DNA from: Golubevia sp. BC0850
Taxonomy: Eukaryota > Basidiomycota > Exobasidiomycetes > Golubeviales > Golubeviaceae
Reading direction: 5' to 3'
Assembly (NCBI GenBank): GCA_012976225.1
Contig: JAAVVG010000015.1
Coordinates: 310,001 to 374,000, forward strand
DNA length: 64,000 nt
The notes beneath the pieces are model-generated. The model ran no database searches, was not told the DNA's origin, and saw only the letters and a program-made list of their open reading frames with translations. A program made the position numbers and the translations under genes. This document shows, in pieces, positions 1-11,622 of this stretch; the first letter of the stretch is position 1, and every line of letters begins with the position of its first letter.

Positions 1-623
1 ATGTGATTGCTCTTCATTCTGACATTCCTTCTTGATCCAATCCTTGGTCTTTCCACCGAGTCCTCCTTCTGTCCAAAGCAGGCTATGCTACTTCCAATCA
101 TTCTACGATTGAAGATATCCAAAGACATTTTCAACACTGATATGACTGTTCCTTGAGCTCTCTCGCTCCCCAATTGAAGGTAGCTGCTGCACTGCTGGCC
201 CACCCAAGTGAACAAGCCGATCTTTCTTTCCTCCCAGCATCTCCCAACTGAACTTGCCTAGAGTCATCTGGAACCCAATGATTCTACTTACATGATAACA
301 TTAGGCTTCCCCTTCTTTGGCTTATAAGGTTCCACTCCAGGATCTACTAAAGCGACTAGATGATCATAGATAGCCTTTTGAACCAAACTTCTCCTTTGAG
401 CTTGATTCAATTTCTCATTCTTTGGATCGTTTAAAGCTTCTCTCACTTGTTTCCTAACATCATCTCTAAGTTTTGATACCAATTTAACGTTAACATCGGA
501 TTCTAGTAGAGCTAAAGTGATTGACCTTAAAAGAGTATCGATAGCTGCATCGTTCACTGTTGGCACTTTTGATAATTCAGCTAAAGCTGTGTTAAGCCTT
601 CTACCTAAATCACCTAACACCAT
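1..623 (-). CDS. SRP54: Signal recognition particle 54 kDa subunit, N-terminal part (partial)
   Basis: This is the first exon (623 to 292) of SRP54, the GTPase of the signal recognition particle that binds signal peptides and targets ribosomes to the ER. The start MVLGDLGRRL and the helical N domain ending KPKKGKPNVIM are seen directly, and the family continues there into the G domain (FVGLQGSGKTT). The exon stops in phase 2 at a GTAAGT donor (291-286), which fits a split ATG codon at that place. The reading frame is open for 40 codons upstream of this ATG, but SRP54 proteins begin at MVLG. I could not find the G-domain exon in 1-290, so the intron apparently runs to or beyond the window edge, which is long for this genome. 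The gene is divergent from the Yippee gene. Confidence 0.93.
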
Positions 624-737
624 GACTTGATTTGAGAATAGATTAAGATAGGATAGGTTATAGGGATGGGAGGGTGATGAGGAGGATGGATCGAGGTACT
701 CTTCCCTCACTACCTCTACTTCTACTACTTTATCAGA
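624..737. promoter_or_regulatory. Shared divergent promoter of SRP54 and Yippee gene
   Basis: Only 114 bp separate the two start codons, so both core promoters and both 5' leaders must lie here or overlap the coding ends. I see no clear TATA box. If the Yippee protein actually starts at a later ATG, the shared region would be longer. Confidence 0.5.
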
Positions 738-1478
738 ATGCATTCGTCGCCATCATCTTCTGCATCATCTTCTCCTAATAATTCACCTTCAAGGAATCAA
801 GTGAACCAGAATGAATCATCAAGTTATCCTCACCTTTCACTGTCAGCGTTCTCATCTTTACCACTGTCATCCTCCTTATCTTCACCATCTTTGATTCCAA
901 TCAATTCACCTCCAAGAGCAAAACCTACAACGAATTACTTACCAACTTATCAGAAATCAGATCGGATTCAACTCACTTCCAGCTCCACTTCATCAAATTC
1001 GGACTTAGAACCAATCTCTTACTACGTTTGCTCAAACTGTGGAACTCATTTGTCTCAAACTGATTCTTGCATTTCAAGAGCTTTCTCTGGTAGAGAAGGT
1101 AAAGCTTACTTATTTAATACTACAATCAATACAGTTTTGGGAAAACATGAAGATAGACAATTGTTAACTGGTTTACATGTCGTAGCTGATTTGAAATGTA
1201 AAGGTTGTGAGAAATCAGTCGGTTGGAGTTACATTAAGGCTCATGAGAATACTCAGAAATATAAAGAGGGTAAGTATCAATGATCAAGGGAGGGTGTTAG
1301 GAAATTAGAAGGGAAGTAATATTCAGGAGAGATTGCCAGATTGAACAGACCCTGCTTATCAGTTCTCTACAATCGGCAGCTACCTGATCTCAACTCCCCT
1401 CTCTCCCACTCCATCTGATTTTCAGGAAAATTCATCATGGAAAGAGCAGCTCTTCACAAGGAGAACAATTGGAGCTGA
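738..1478 (+). CDS. Yippee-family zinc-binding protein
   Basis: Two exons, 738-1269 and 1426-1478, joined in phase across a GTAAGT...TTTCAG intron, give about 194 residues. The C-terminal half is a typical Yippee domain. It has paired CxxC zinc ligands (CSNCGTHLSQ near residue 97 and CKGCEKSVGW near residue 156) and the conserved string GREGKAYLF. The second exon adds KFIMERAALHKENNW, the usual family C-terminus. Yippee proteins (MOH1 in budding yeast) are small, conserved in eukaryotes and poorly understood; some act with ubiquitin ligase complexes. The first 90 or so residues are Ser/Pro-rich and absent from typical family members of about 120 residues. They may be a real extension or may reflect a start placed too far upstream. 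Confidence 0.88.
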
Positions 1479-2135
1479 ATTGCCCGAAACTTCCAGGTGG
1501 TCGGACTCATTCAGAATTCTCTCCCTCATCACCAAGCAATCTTCAAATTGATTCCCTTCTCCTTGTCCATCTGAGGTGTCATCCTATCAAGAGCTCTTAA
1601 GAATTCATCTTTCGAACGTTCTCTTCAAGTTCCAGAAAAGCCCTCCCTTCCAGCATCTTCCATCTTCAACCCACCCATCAATTCCTCCTTCTCTTGCTTT
1701 CAGATCTCTCTTCCTCTCTAATCAACATTCAAACCTTCCAAATCGATCTGGTCATTTTCAGTCCTTAGTTCCGTCTTCAAATGTCTCGCAAGTTCTTTCA
1801 TCTCTCTCGCTCTCTTAAGTTCTCTGTAAAATTCATTCTTCATTCATCCTCTCCGTTTTTCTCAAGTTTTCCCTATCATTCTCAATAACTCTGTACTTTG
1901 ATTTTCTTCTTGTTCGTCTTCAAGTATCTTCTTTTCTCTCTCATGATCTTCTCCTCTTTGTTTCGCCTCCTCGTTTCTTAATGTTCTCTTTGTTTCCTGT
2001 AGCTGTAACCATCACAACCAAACTCGTTTCATCCTTTCTTGTAATTCTTTCATTTTTCGATCTCTTCAATTCCACAGAGATCTGATTCAATTCAATTCCT
2101 TATTCAATTTCAGTCCTTCTGTGTCAACGTTCCGT
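1479..2135. other. Intergenic, pyrimidine-rich, no supported gene
   Basis: This stretch lies between the 3' ends of the Yippee gene and of secreted-protein gene A. It is rich in CT and TTC runs. A short open frame at 1576-1818 has no initiating ATG, no recognisable domain and low-complexity composition, so I do not call it. The outer end of the inverted repeat begins sharply at 2136. Confidence 0.5.
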
Positions 2136-3236
2136 GGCTGAACGATTTGAAAGAGAATCTACGTTGAGAGTTTTCGATACAAGTGGCTTTGCGACCAAGT
2201 TTAAAGTCTCGAAAGCATTCACAATCAAACAATCAACCTTCAAGCTTTACTTTGGAGCGACCAAAAAGTGAGGTACAATACAAACAGGTTGACAAGAGAG
2301 GGAAGGGTGTTGGAGAACGGGGAGACAGAGCAGATCAAGCAGACACAGGGACGTAGGAACTTCATGATTTGTTACACTTTCGACCAATTGACTGCTTTTT
2401 ATGATGGACGTCAGCAATCTGGGGCGGCTTCCTAGCCGTCGCTTAATAATCCTCGTTGGCAAGCATCCTGGCGACGAAATCACGTCCCTCGTTGGTGGAC
2501 AAGAAGTCCTCAGCTGTCAGAGTAGGAGATCGAGGTCAAAGATGTTTGGAAGAACGTCAGATACTACTTTAACGTACGAAACAATCTCTGATGACCTATA
2601 GAAGTAATGAACTAACCTTCTTTGTTCTTGTCAGTCGCTTTGATGATACCCCTGGTGGACAAGAGAAGGGGATGAAGAGAGTCAGAACAGGGGTTTCCAT
2701 TGGGTTTTCTGACTGGTCAATTGTTTTAACTTACCATGACGTTAGTCCTCCAACTCCCAAAAGTGCTGCATTGGCTAACACTGGAACTATCCAAGTCTTG
2801 AGCTCTGCGCCGAGGGCGGATCTTTGGGTAGGAGAGTCATGAAGTTCGAAGTCTTGAGCCAATTTTGATGTGAAGGCTTTTCCTTCATCACTAGCAACAA
2901 AATCCTGGGCTAGTGTAGGAAAGACGGAATCGAAGGGACAAGGAGTGGGAAGATTTGGGAAGGTCAGAAAACAGATTTGAGAAGATAAGACCGTCGACGC
3001 TTCGGTTCGAAAAGTTCAACTCACCTTCCTTGTTGCTCTTGGTTCCTTTGCTGGCGTGGAGAATCCTGAGAGTAGAGACATATATATTAAGTCGAGAGGG
3101 CAGAATAGAGTCAGTACTTTCCCACGTAAGAGAGGATTCAAAGTTGGTTCTCACCAAGCACTGAGGGCAGTGGTGACAGCGGCCGCTCCTCCCCAGATAC
3201 TAGCTCCCGTCTTGCTGAAAGGATCTCTAGCAGAGA
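2136..3236. repeat. Inverted repeat block 1, left arm (1101 bp)
   Basis: Read in reverse complement, this block matches 18076-19176, with paired coordinates always summing to 21312. I found no mismatch or indel over 1101 bp by eye, across exons, introns and about 300 bp beyond the stop codons. Similarity stops abruptly at both ends: at 2136 against 19176 in the 3' flank, and at 3236 against 18076 inside an exon coding SARDP. Confidence 0.95.
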
Positions 3237-4112
3237 TGGAACCGAAGTCATAGTCCTGGAAGACAAGTGGAGATGAGAGAGGAATCAGAAAGAGGTTTGA
3301 AGTACGGGTCGCGGTGGCTCTGAGGGTGAACGGATGTCTGTTGCCAGACCCTTCTTCTCCTTCGTGTAAGCGTATCCAGAGTGCCTGGAACTATCAGACT
3401 AGGCAAGAGGCGTCCTTCAAAGACTACCTTTCCCATGCCTTGAAATCAGAACTCACAAGAGCTGACAGGTCTCTTTTGTCGACAAGATCAGTAGCCATCT
3501 TGGAAACAAAAGCCTTTCCATCAGCGCTGTCCATAAAATCTTGGGCTAAATAGGTGGATGAGGAATTGGGAAAGGAGAGAGAGAGAAGAAGAATGGGTGT
3601 CAACTTGCTGTTCACGGTCCGAACAAAGACTTCTCGCCTTTTTTTCGACTGGAAACTTCTGACTCACCTTCTTTGCTGTTGGGATCTCTGCCAGCCGCCC
3701 AGAAGCCTCGAGGGAGCGAAAAGAAGAAGGAAGATCGAGAGGGAAAGTCAGTGCTTTGCCTAGATTAGGGGATGTTCCCAAAGCCTGTTTGACTTAACTC
3801 ACGCAGCAGCCCTGGTGGCGGAGACAAGGGCTGCAGTTCCGCCAATAGCAAGGTCTGTCTTTCTCCAGGGATCTCTAGCAGAAATCGAGTCAGACCTCTG
3901 AGGAGTGAGAAGCAATTAGAGGGGAGGACCAAGAAAGGGAGGAGAAAGAGCTGTGAGATTTTGCAGTGATGAGTGATTTTTCCCTCATCCATCCTCATCT
4001 AGCAACTTACCTGAGCTGGGCCATCTCTTGGTCCTTGGTCGACAGGAGCTCCAAAAACAGTAGAGCCCATCATGGTGACGAGAAGAGTCACAGTGATCTT
4101 GGTGAAGTGCAT
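2443..4112 (-). CDS. Small secreted protein A, unrecognised modular family
   Basis: Nine exons are inferred: 4112-4011, 3897-3803, 3687-3668, 3545-3457, 3255-3155, 3065-3025, 2909-2735, 2651-2617 and 2513-2443. All joins keep phase and give 242 residues. The protein starts MHFTKITVTLLVTMMGSTVF and then GAPV, a clear signal peptide. The rest is repeats of a unit with SARDPxxKT, a Gly/Ala-rich hydrophobic stretch and a charged motif KEAxDFxxSxxGKxFxxKxA, which occurs three times. One exon is only 20 bp. Exons 5-9 are identical to exons 2-6 of gene B (17865-18869), while the signal-peptide exon and the extra first module differ. I recognise no known family. The secretion signal and repeats would suit a surface, wall or effector-like protein, but that is inference. 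Confidence 0.8.
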
Positions 4113-4205
4113 GTTGACGCTACAGACAAGCTTGAGGTGAAAGAGTTTGAAAAAAGGGGGTTGAAAAGATACAGAGAAAAAAAATTAAACTGGCTAAAAT
4201 TGAAG

Positions 4206-4262
4206 TTGAAAAGAAGAAGAAGAAGAAAAAGAGTAAGAAGAAGAAGTAGTAGTAGTAGTAGA
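4206..4262. repeat. AAG/AGT simple-sequence repeat in 5' leader of gene A
   Basis: A run of AAG triplets passes into five or six AGT triplets, about 100 bp upstream of the gene A start. Gene B has pyrimidine tracts at the matching place instead. The repeat is probably length-variable between strains. Confidence 0.75.
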
Positions 4263-4317
4263 AGAACGAATGAAAAGAAGAGAAGGAAAGGAATTGGAAA
4301 AGAGTCAAAGAGTTCAG

Positions 4318-4326
4318 CTTATAAAA
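4318..4326 (-). promoter_or_regulatory. TATA box of secreted-protein gene A
   Basis: The minus strand reads TTTTATAAG followed closely by GAACTCT, about 206 bp upstream of the ATG at 4112. Gene B has ATAAATAGAACTCTT in the corresponding promoter position, so the TATA-like element and the adjoining GAACTCT are shared although the rest of the two promoters has diverged. Confidence 0.6.
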
Positions 4327-4423
4327 TCCTTTACTTTCCGGCCCGGGTGATTTAATGAGTGAAGTCGCCGAGTGATAGGGGTTCGCTGCCTCAGAGCTTC
4401 GAATTCAAAAGCTAAGGTGGGAG

Positions 4424-4765
4424 GAGGATAACCAATCAAAATAAGCATCATTTGGATCGAGCTCACACCGATTCATTAACAATCTCGGGGTGTCAAGCAT
4501 TTCTGAAATCTTTCTTGGTAAGATTTGGGAAATTCCAGAGGAGCTATGTTACCTGGCCCCATTTCAATCTTCCTATGTATGTATGTATTTCCCGTTCCGT
4601 TGTCCCTGTGTAGTCGATTCTCCTCATCCCTTGTTCCCAAACTTGTCTCATCTGATGATCGAAGTTTTGAAGAGTTTAACTGATACTACAAATTTACGAA
4701 CACGAATAGACTCTTTCAACCCTTTGAAGTGTCTTCACGGTGGGCATGATATCTTCTGAAGGTAA
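4424..4765. repeat. Segment repeated in direct orientation at 17166-17497
   Basis: Strings such as CATTAACAATCTCGGGGTGT, TCGGGGTGTCAAGCATT, CTCATCCCTTGTTCCC and CTTCTGAAGGTAAT recur in the same order and on the same strand in the right arm. The rest of the arm matches only in inverted orientation, so this piece has been flipped in one arm. Confidence 0.75.
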
Positions 4766-4980
4766 TATGACGGATAAAGTTTGGAAAATCCAAGTTTGAG
4801 AATGAGCTGTAAACCGAGCTTGAGATTTGAGGCTTCATCGAGAGCTGAAACGTTGAAGGCTGAAGTCGAGAGAAGCTCGATTCCTCGAGCTGTGGCACTT
4901 ATACTATTGGCCATCCAGGAAATCCTATGAGAGTAATGTTCTCGAGGGTGTCGAATGATTCGAGTATGGTTCATGTGATT
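4735..4980 (-). pseudogene. Decayed F-box/LRR-like fragment, left arm
   Basis: The minus strand codes pieces such as NHTRIIRHPREH, and its DNA matches 16565-16780 in inverted orientation at roughly three bases in four. The right copy continues into an LRR-like stretch that is missing here; the left similarity stops at the junction with the flipped segment near 4770. Assignment to an F-box/LRR-like family rests on the right copy and is tentative. No intact reading frame remains. Confidence 0.45.
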
Positions 4981-5033
4981 ACTTATAGCAGAGAGAGGAG
5001 GGGATGAGAGCAGAGAGAAGATCCCCCCCGGGG

Positions 5034-5286
5034 CTCATCCAAATCTGAGATGTAAATGGTTGTTGAACGTTGAATCTTTCCCAATCCGATCTGACACAGT
5101 TTCATTCCGAATGATCTCATAACCTGAAGTTTCCAACCAAAGCTTCGCCAATTCTGCTTTCCTTTCCATTCCTGAAGGCACGCTGAGCTTGGTTCTTCCT
5201 CCTAGTTCTTCATTTTGATGGAGTTCAATCCAAGATGGATCTAATCAGGACAGGATACTGCGAAGTCGAAAAGTTCGAAGGATAGC
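5034..5286. repeat. Inverted repeat block 2, left arm (253 bp)
   Basis: Reverse complement of 16272-16524, with paired coordinates summing to 21558. I saw only about two mismatches. The inner end is sharp after GGATAGC. The block lies 285-537 bp upstream of the NIK1 start, and its partner lies 141-393 bp upstream of the TRAPPC11-like start, so the two convergent genes share this upstream sequence. Confidence 0.92.
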
Positions 5287-5570
5287 TTGAAGAAACAGAA
5301 GAAGAGGAAGAAGAAGTTCCCTTCTTCAGCAAGTGACAGTGTTAAAGGTCCGAACCTTAAGTGGTAGGCTGTATGAATCTCCGCTACTCCTTGTCCTTCA
5401 CCTCCTTCTCCCCCCCCCCCTTGACCCTGCCCTCTCATTTCACTCTGATATAGAGAAGAAGCTCAAACCTCAACAAACCTTTCAATCCGACCACCGCATC
5501 TACTATCAGCCAGAAGGAAGCCCCTCCTCTATCCTCCTCCTACTCCCTTAAGCTCCAGCTGCTCCTCATC
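5287..5570 (+). promoter_or_regulatory. Proximal promoter and leader of NIK1
   Basis: This non-repeated stretch upstream of the ATG is strongly pyrimidine-rich, including an 11-C run at 5410-5420 and several CTCCTC tracts, as is common at fungal transcription starts. No clear TATA box is visible. Confidence 0.4.
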
Positions 5571-8500
5571 ATGGCTGCAGTAGCTGCTCCTTCAAACGAG
5601 GCAGCCAATTCTTCAGCTAATACGAGTAACTCAATTCCAATGGCAATGCCATCAACACCATCTTCTTCAACTTCTTCAACTCATTCTCATTCAATGTCAA
5701 GGACAACTTCTTCACCTCTACCAGATATGGCCAATCTACCAGATGATTTCATTGATCACTTGGTTTTAGTCACTGCAGGTCTAGCAAACTCTTTACCACC
5801 TCCAGCAATTAGAAGATTCTTAGAAACTACAACTACTTATCTTCCAACGACTAACGGCAGTAATGGTGCTGCTGCTGCTGGTGCTGGTTGGAACTCGGCT
5901 GGAGGGAATCAATCCAGAAACTTCGTAGGTCTACCTCATCAATCATCAACAGTGACAGCTACAGGAAGTGGCAATGGGAATGGGAATGATCAATCTTCTA
6001 CTGCGGCTGGAATCAAGTATATCACCAGGCAGACGGAAGAGATGAACCTCAATCAGTCCTCCAACTCCTCCAACCAACGTCACGGCCATTCTGCCTCCTT
6101 CTCCTCTGCTTTCGAAGATCAACCAGCTCCTCCTTCTCCAAGGAGTGATTATGAGACTGCAGATGGTCATATCTCAGAGGACACTTCAACAAACATTCTC
6201 TCTCCTTCAACCTCTTCATTGAATCCCTCAGATGAATCCTTCGCTTCAGCCAGCACCCCAACTCCAACCAATAGTGGTCTACCTCAAGCTTCGCAGCCTT
6301 CTCCTCAACCTCAACTTCCAAACAACGCTCATTATTCAGATCCAGGTTCAGAAGGTGTAGTCTCAATTCCATTGCCAAGGTTTCATTTCGATGGAGGAGA
6401 TTCAAGAACTCAAGAGATAGAGGCCAATATCGGTAGATTGGTGGAAAGGTTATGGAGAGCGGAAGATAAGTTGGAATCTATAGCTTTGGCTTCAAGAAGA
6501 GGTTCAACTACAACGGATAGTGGAGATAGCGTTGGAACTGCAAAGGAAGAAGGGGTGATGTCTAATTCCAGGTCTAACTCGAAGAGAAACAGTGTAGATG
6601 TTGAAGTTCAAACTGCAACTTCAAGCATTGCTGGTTTAACTTCTCCATCGTCAGCAAACAATCCTTCAAACTTGATGTCACCTCTTTCATCAGACTCTGC
6701 CAAAGAGATCAATTCATCCTCATCCACAGAGGCTACTGACAACAGTTCGGTTAACTCAAATGACAAGACTCCATTGTCGTTCTTCCGTAACTTTCCTTAT
6801 CCTCTATCTCATGCTCATCCTCAATCTTCAACTTATCCATTATCGTATCCACTTGGAATGGGTTCGGATGGTCCTGTTCTATTAACTTCTGGTGGAGATG
6901 GAACTGGCCCTGAAGGAGCTGTCGGAGCCTTCGAGAGATACAGTGACGAAAGTGGTTTGAGTGCTCAGGAGGAATTGAGATTGTTGAAAGCTCAGGTGCA
7001 AGATATCGCTAGAGTCTGTAAGGTGAGTCGTCGCGTTGTCGCGTTTCATGTCGAATCGAGTCAATGAAGGAGCGAGAGGGAGGGAGGAGCTTGATGCAGA
7101 GAACCTGATGAGCCTACACTAGAAGGAAGTAGAGCACTAGCGTTCTCCAAGATGCCTTAAAAAGAATACTGATCTTCTTCGCTCGCTCCGATCCCGTCAC
7201 TTCTATCACCTCCTCAGGCTGTAGCTTTCGGAGATCTCTCTCAGCACATTACTGTCCCTGTCCAGGGTCACGTCATGGTGGAACTCAAAGACATCATCAA
7301 TCAGATGGTAGACCGTCTTTCCAATTTCGCTGCCGATGTGACGAGGGTTTCTCTAGAAGTAGGAACTCAAGGAAAGTTAGGAGGTCAAGTCGAAGTAGAA
7401 GGAGTCGAGGGTAGATGGAAAGAATTGAAAGACGTGGTTAACAGATTAGCTGAAAACTTAACAAACCAAGTCAGGGGAGTAGCTTTAGTCACCAAAGCTG
7501 TAGCTAAAGGTGACCTCTCTAAGAAGATTGACGTCCAAGCTGATGGAGAGATTTTGGAATTGAAAGTCACTATCAATGTGATGGTAGATCAATTGAGACA
7601 TTTTGCAAACGAAGTCACTAGGGTTTCTAGAGAAGTAGGAAGTAGAGGTCAGTTAGGTGGTCAGGCTCATGTTCCTGGAGTTCAGGGAGTTTGGAAGGAA
7701 TTGACTGTCAATGTGAGTTGCGCTTCGAGTTCACTTCACTCTCTTTCGGCAAGACTTTGGTCAACTTACTTTGAATCCTCTTCCTTTCTTTGTGATCTCA
7801 ACTTCTAGGTGAACCGAATGTGTTCCAACTTGACTGAACAAGTACGCTCGATCGGAATGGTCACAACTGCCGTCGCCAAGGGAGATCTTACGAAGACTAT
7901 CGACATTGACGCAGAAGGAGAGATGGCTCAGCTTAAAGACACTGTCAATTCCATGGTTGGTCAATTGAGGATCTTTGCTAGTGAAGTAGTCAGAATGTCA
8001 ATGGAAGGTGAGTGAAAAAAAGTGAAGCTTTGGCTCTTCTTTCGTCCCAACCTTCTGACTTGATAGAATCTCCTTTCGACCCAATCTTCTGACTTGATAA
8101 AATCTCCTTTCGACTTTTTCTCATCTAGTCGGAACTTATGGAAAGCTTGGAGGTCAAGCTCACGTTCCAAACGTAGAAGGAACTTGGAAGGATCTAACAG
8201 AGAACGTAAACAAGATGGCCGACAACTTGACCTCTCAGGTCAGAGAGATTGCTAGAGTCACCAAATGCGTAGCTGAAGGGGTCTTGACGGAATTCATCAC
8301 TGTCGATGTCAAGGGAGAAATTCTGGACCTCAAGATGACTGTCAATAACATGGTCAGGCAACTCAAGACTCTGAGCGATGAGATCATCAGAGTGTCGGTC
8401 GAAGTAGGAACTGAAGGAAGATTGGGAGGTCAGGCGAACGTCGATGACGTCAAAGGTCAATGGCAGGTCAGTAACGTCAAGCTCATTTGGCAGTCGAAAA

Positions 8501-11021
8501 GGGCGCATCGCCAGGAGGCTCACATCGATTCCATTCTCTTTCCCTCCTTCCTCCAGGTCTTGACCGAAAGAGTCAACATGATGGCTAGCAATCTAACAAC
8601 TCAAGTTCGTTCTATCGCCACTGTCACCACAGCTGTCGCTCGTGGAGATTTGAGCAAGACTATCAACGTCGAAGTTAGCGGAGAATTCCTGGATCTGAAG
8701 TTAACTGTCAACAACATGGTGGAATCGCTTCGAACCTTCTCAACTGAGGTAACTCGTGTCGCCAAAGAAGTAGGAACCGAAGGGAAGCTAGGAGGAAGAG
8801 CCACTGTGCTCGGAGTCGGAGGAACTTGGAAGGATCTTACCGATTCGGTCAACACCATGGCCGCCAATCTGACTCTGCAAGTGAGAACTATCGCTCACGC
8901 TACGACTGCTGTCGCTCGTGGAGATCTAACTCAAAAAGTTACCATCTCTGTCTCAGGAGAGATTCTGGATCTAGTCAATACTATCAACAACATGATTGAC
9001 CAGCTCTCCTTCTTCGCTTCGGAGGTCACTAGAGTGGCCAGGGAAGTAGGTACGGAGGGTAAATTGGGAGTTCAAGCTCAGAAGAAGGACATCGAAGGAA
9101 AGTGGGGCGAAATCACCGACAACGTCAACATCATGGCCAACAATTTGACCTCTCAAGTACGTGCTTTCGCTCAGATCACAGCCGCTGCTACCGACGGAGA
9201 TTTCACTCGCTTCGTCACAGTCGAGGCCAGTGGAGAGATGGATTCTTTGAAGACCAAGATCAATCAGATGGTCTACTCTCTGAGGGATTCCATTCAGAAG
9301 AACACTGCTGCTAGGGAAGCTGCCGAGTTGGCTAACAGATCCAAGTCTGAGTTGTGAGTAATAGAGTTTTGAAGGGTCAGTTCGAATCCACTTCAACTCA
9401 CGATTCTTCTCCTTCCTCTCTACTCTCCAGCTTGGCGAACATGTCTCACGAGATCAGAACTCCAATGAATGGAATCATTGGTATGACTGCTCTCACTCTC
9501 GAAACCGAGCTCTCTCGAAGCCAACGTGAGAACTTGGTCACGGTCTCTACTCTCGCTGGAAATCTTCTAGCCATCATCGACGACATTCTGGATATCTCAA
9601 AGATCGAAGCTGGTCGCATGAACGTCGAGGAGATTCCATTCTCTCTTCGTGGAATCGTCTTCAGTGTCCTAAAAACTCTGTCGGTCAGAGCAACGCAGAA
9701 GAAGCTGAATCTCATGTACGAGGTCGCTCCTGACTGCCCGGATCCTCTCATCGGAGATGCTCTTCGTCTCAAGCAAATCATCACCAATCTGATCGGAAAC
9801 GCTGTCAAGTTCACTGAAGCCGGAGGAAGAGTAGCTCTCAAGTGTACTCTAGCCAAGATCGCTTCTCCAACTCAAGCCCTTTTGGAATTCTGCGCTTCGG
9901 ACTCTGGAATCGGAATCAAGCAAGACAAGCTGGACGTCATCTTCGATACATTCTGTCAAGCCGATGGATCTACCACTAGGAAATATGGAGGAACTGGTTT
10001 GGGTCTCTCGATTTCTAGGAGGCTGGTCAACTTGATGGGTGGAGATCTTTGGGTGAGAAGTAATTACGGAAGAGGTTCCGATTTCTTCTTCACTATGCTA
10101 GTCAAACTCGACGAGATCAACAAGATCCAAGTTCACGATAAGATGAGACCTTACCAAGGAAGGAACATCTTCTTCTTGGATACTCTTCACGATCAGACAG
10201 GAGTTCAACCAATGTTGGAGGAGCTTGGACTCAAGCCATTCACAGTTCATAGCGTCGAGGAAGCTACTCAACGTAAGAGAGGAATGCCAAGAATCGATGC
10301 CATCATCGCTGATTCCCTATCGGTCGTCGAAGATCTACGAACAGTCGAACATCTTCGTTACATTCCTATCAATCTAGTCTCCCCTGCTACTCTCACTCTC
10401 AACTTGACCTACTGTCTCGACCATGGGATCTCTTCTTACATCAACACTCCAACTACTCTGGCCGATCTCTACTACGCTCTTCTACCTTCGTTGGAAAGTT
10501 CTGCTGCCACTCCTTCAGAAGGTAACAATGAGGTCACCTACGACATTCTTCTGGCAGAGGACAACATCGTCAATCAGAAGCTCGCCTGCAAGATCCTGCA
10601 GAATCAAGGACACAAGGTCGATGTCGTCGACAATGGTCAGCTCGCTGTGACGGCTGTCAAGAAGAGACAGTACGATGTAGTCCTCATGGACGTGAGCAGT
10701 GAGTACCGATTCTCCTTCGTCCTCTTCCTTACTTGTGTTTCTCGCTAACCTTTTCATCTTTCCTCTTTACGTTCCCTCTCTCTAGTGCCTGTCATGGGTG
10801 GTATCGAAGCAACGATTGCTATCAGAGAATTCGAGGCTTCCTTAGGAGACGAACCAGTCCCAATCGTAGCCCTCACAGCTCACGCCATGTTGGGAGATAA
10901 GGAAAAATGTCTTCAAGCTGGAATGTCCGCCTACGTGTCGAAACCAATTCGTCGAGTGGAGCTGATTTCAACACTTCACACTCTTCTTTCCGGCAAGAAA
11001 GGTGCAGGTAACCGTGCTTAG
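5571..11021 (+). CDS. NIK1: Group III hybrid histidine kinase (Nik1/Os-1 type)
   Basis: Seven exons (5571-7022, 7218-7712, 7809-8007, 8129-8466, 8557-9353, 9431-10698, 10786-11021) join in phase to give 1594 residues. After a Ser/Thr-rich N-terminus of about 470 residues come seven HAMP units, each marked by a GDL-type motif and a KLGGQ-type linker. Then come the kinase H-box [15 protein letters not shown] with His near residue 1100, the N-box GNAVKFT, and the glycine boxes DSGIGI and GGTGLGLS. A receiver domain follows with phospho-acceptor Asp in LMDVSMPVMGG near residue 1514. Proteins of this class are cytosolic, feed the Hog1 osmotic-stress pathway and are targets of phenylpyrrole and dicarboximide fungicides. 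All catalytic motifs look intact. The gene sits inside the inverted repeat and converges with the TRAPPC11-like gene. Confidence 0.97.
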
Positions 11022-11622
11022 TCTCTGACTTCTTCTTCTATTGCCATCCTCAACATCTATGCTCGATCTTCAACTCTTCCCGGCTGCCTTAAGTATCCTT
11101 TATCGAAGTAAGGAGAGGGAGTCTTTTCTTCTGCTCTTCACTCTATTTTAAATGTATCTAGATTTTCCTAATCGCAACAGTACATAGATCCATCAGATTA
11201 AAAAAAGACAGCAATCCAAACTCAAAAAAAACCCCAACCACATAATTCAATTCAATTCATCCTCTCGAAGAGACGCAAACCAACCTAAACGCAACGACAG
11301 TATTTCTCCCCAATCTCACCAAGTCTCTCATCTCCTGTCTCCCTCGAATCCGCCCCCGCTTCCCAATTTTCTGTTTCTCGACCAGGTTTCGCCTTTTCTT
11401 TTCCAATGTTTCTTTTTGTCTTCTTTCATGACGTCGTTTTCCCCTCTTCATCTCCTCCCTTTCATCTCTTGTCCGCCCATCCTCTAATCTATCGTTCCCT
11501 TCCGATTCTGTACCATACGACGAACACTCAATCAAACAAATTCTGTCAGTTCTTTTTTGGTTGCTATGATCTCATTCGGCGAAAGAATGAAGCTATGAAG
11601 TGTCTGATGTAGATACAAGAGC
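11022..11622. other. Intergenic between convergent 3' ends
   Basis: About 600 bp separates the NIK1 stop from the stop of the TRAPPC11-like gene. It holds A-rich tracts near 11190-11240 (AAAAAAAGACAG-like and CAAAAAAAACCCC) that may be polyadenylation regions. I see no supported gene. Confidence 0.5.
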
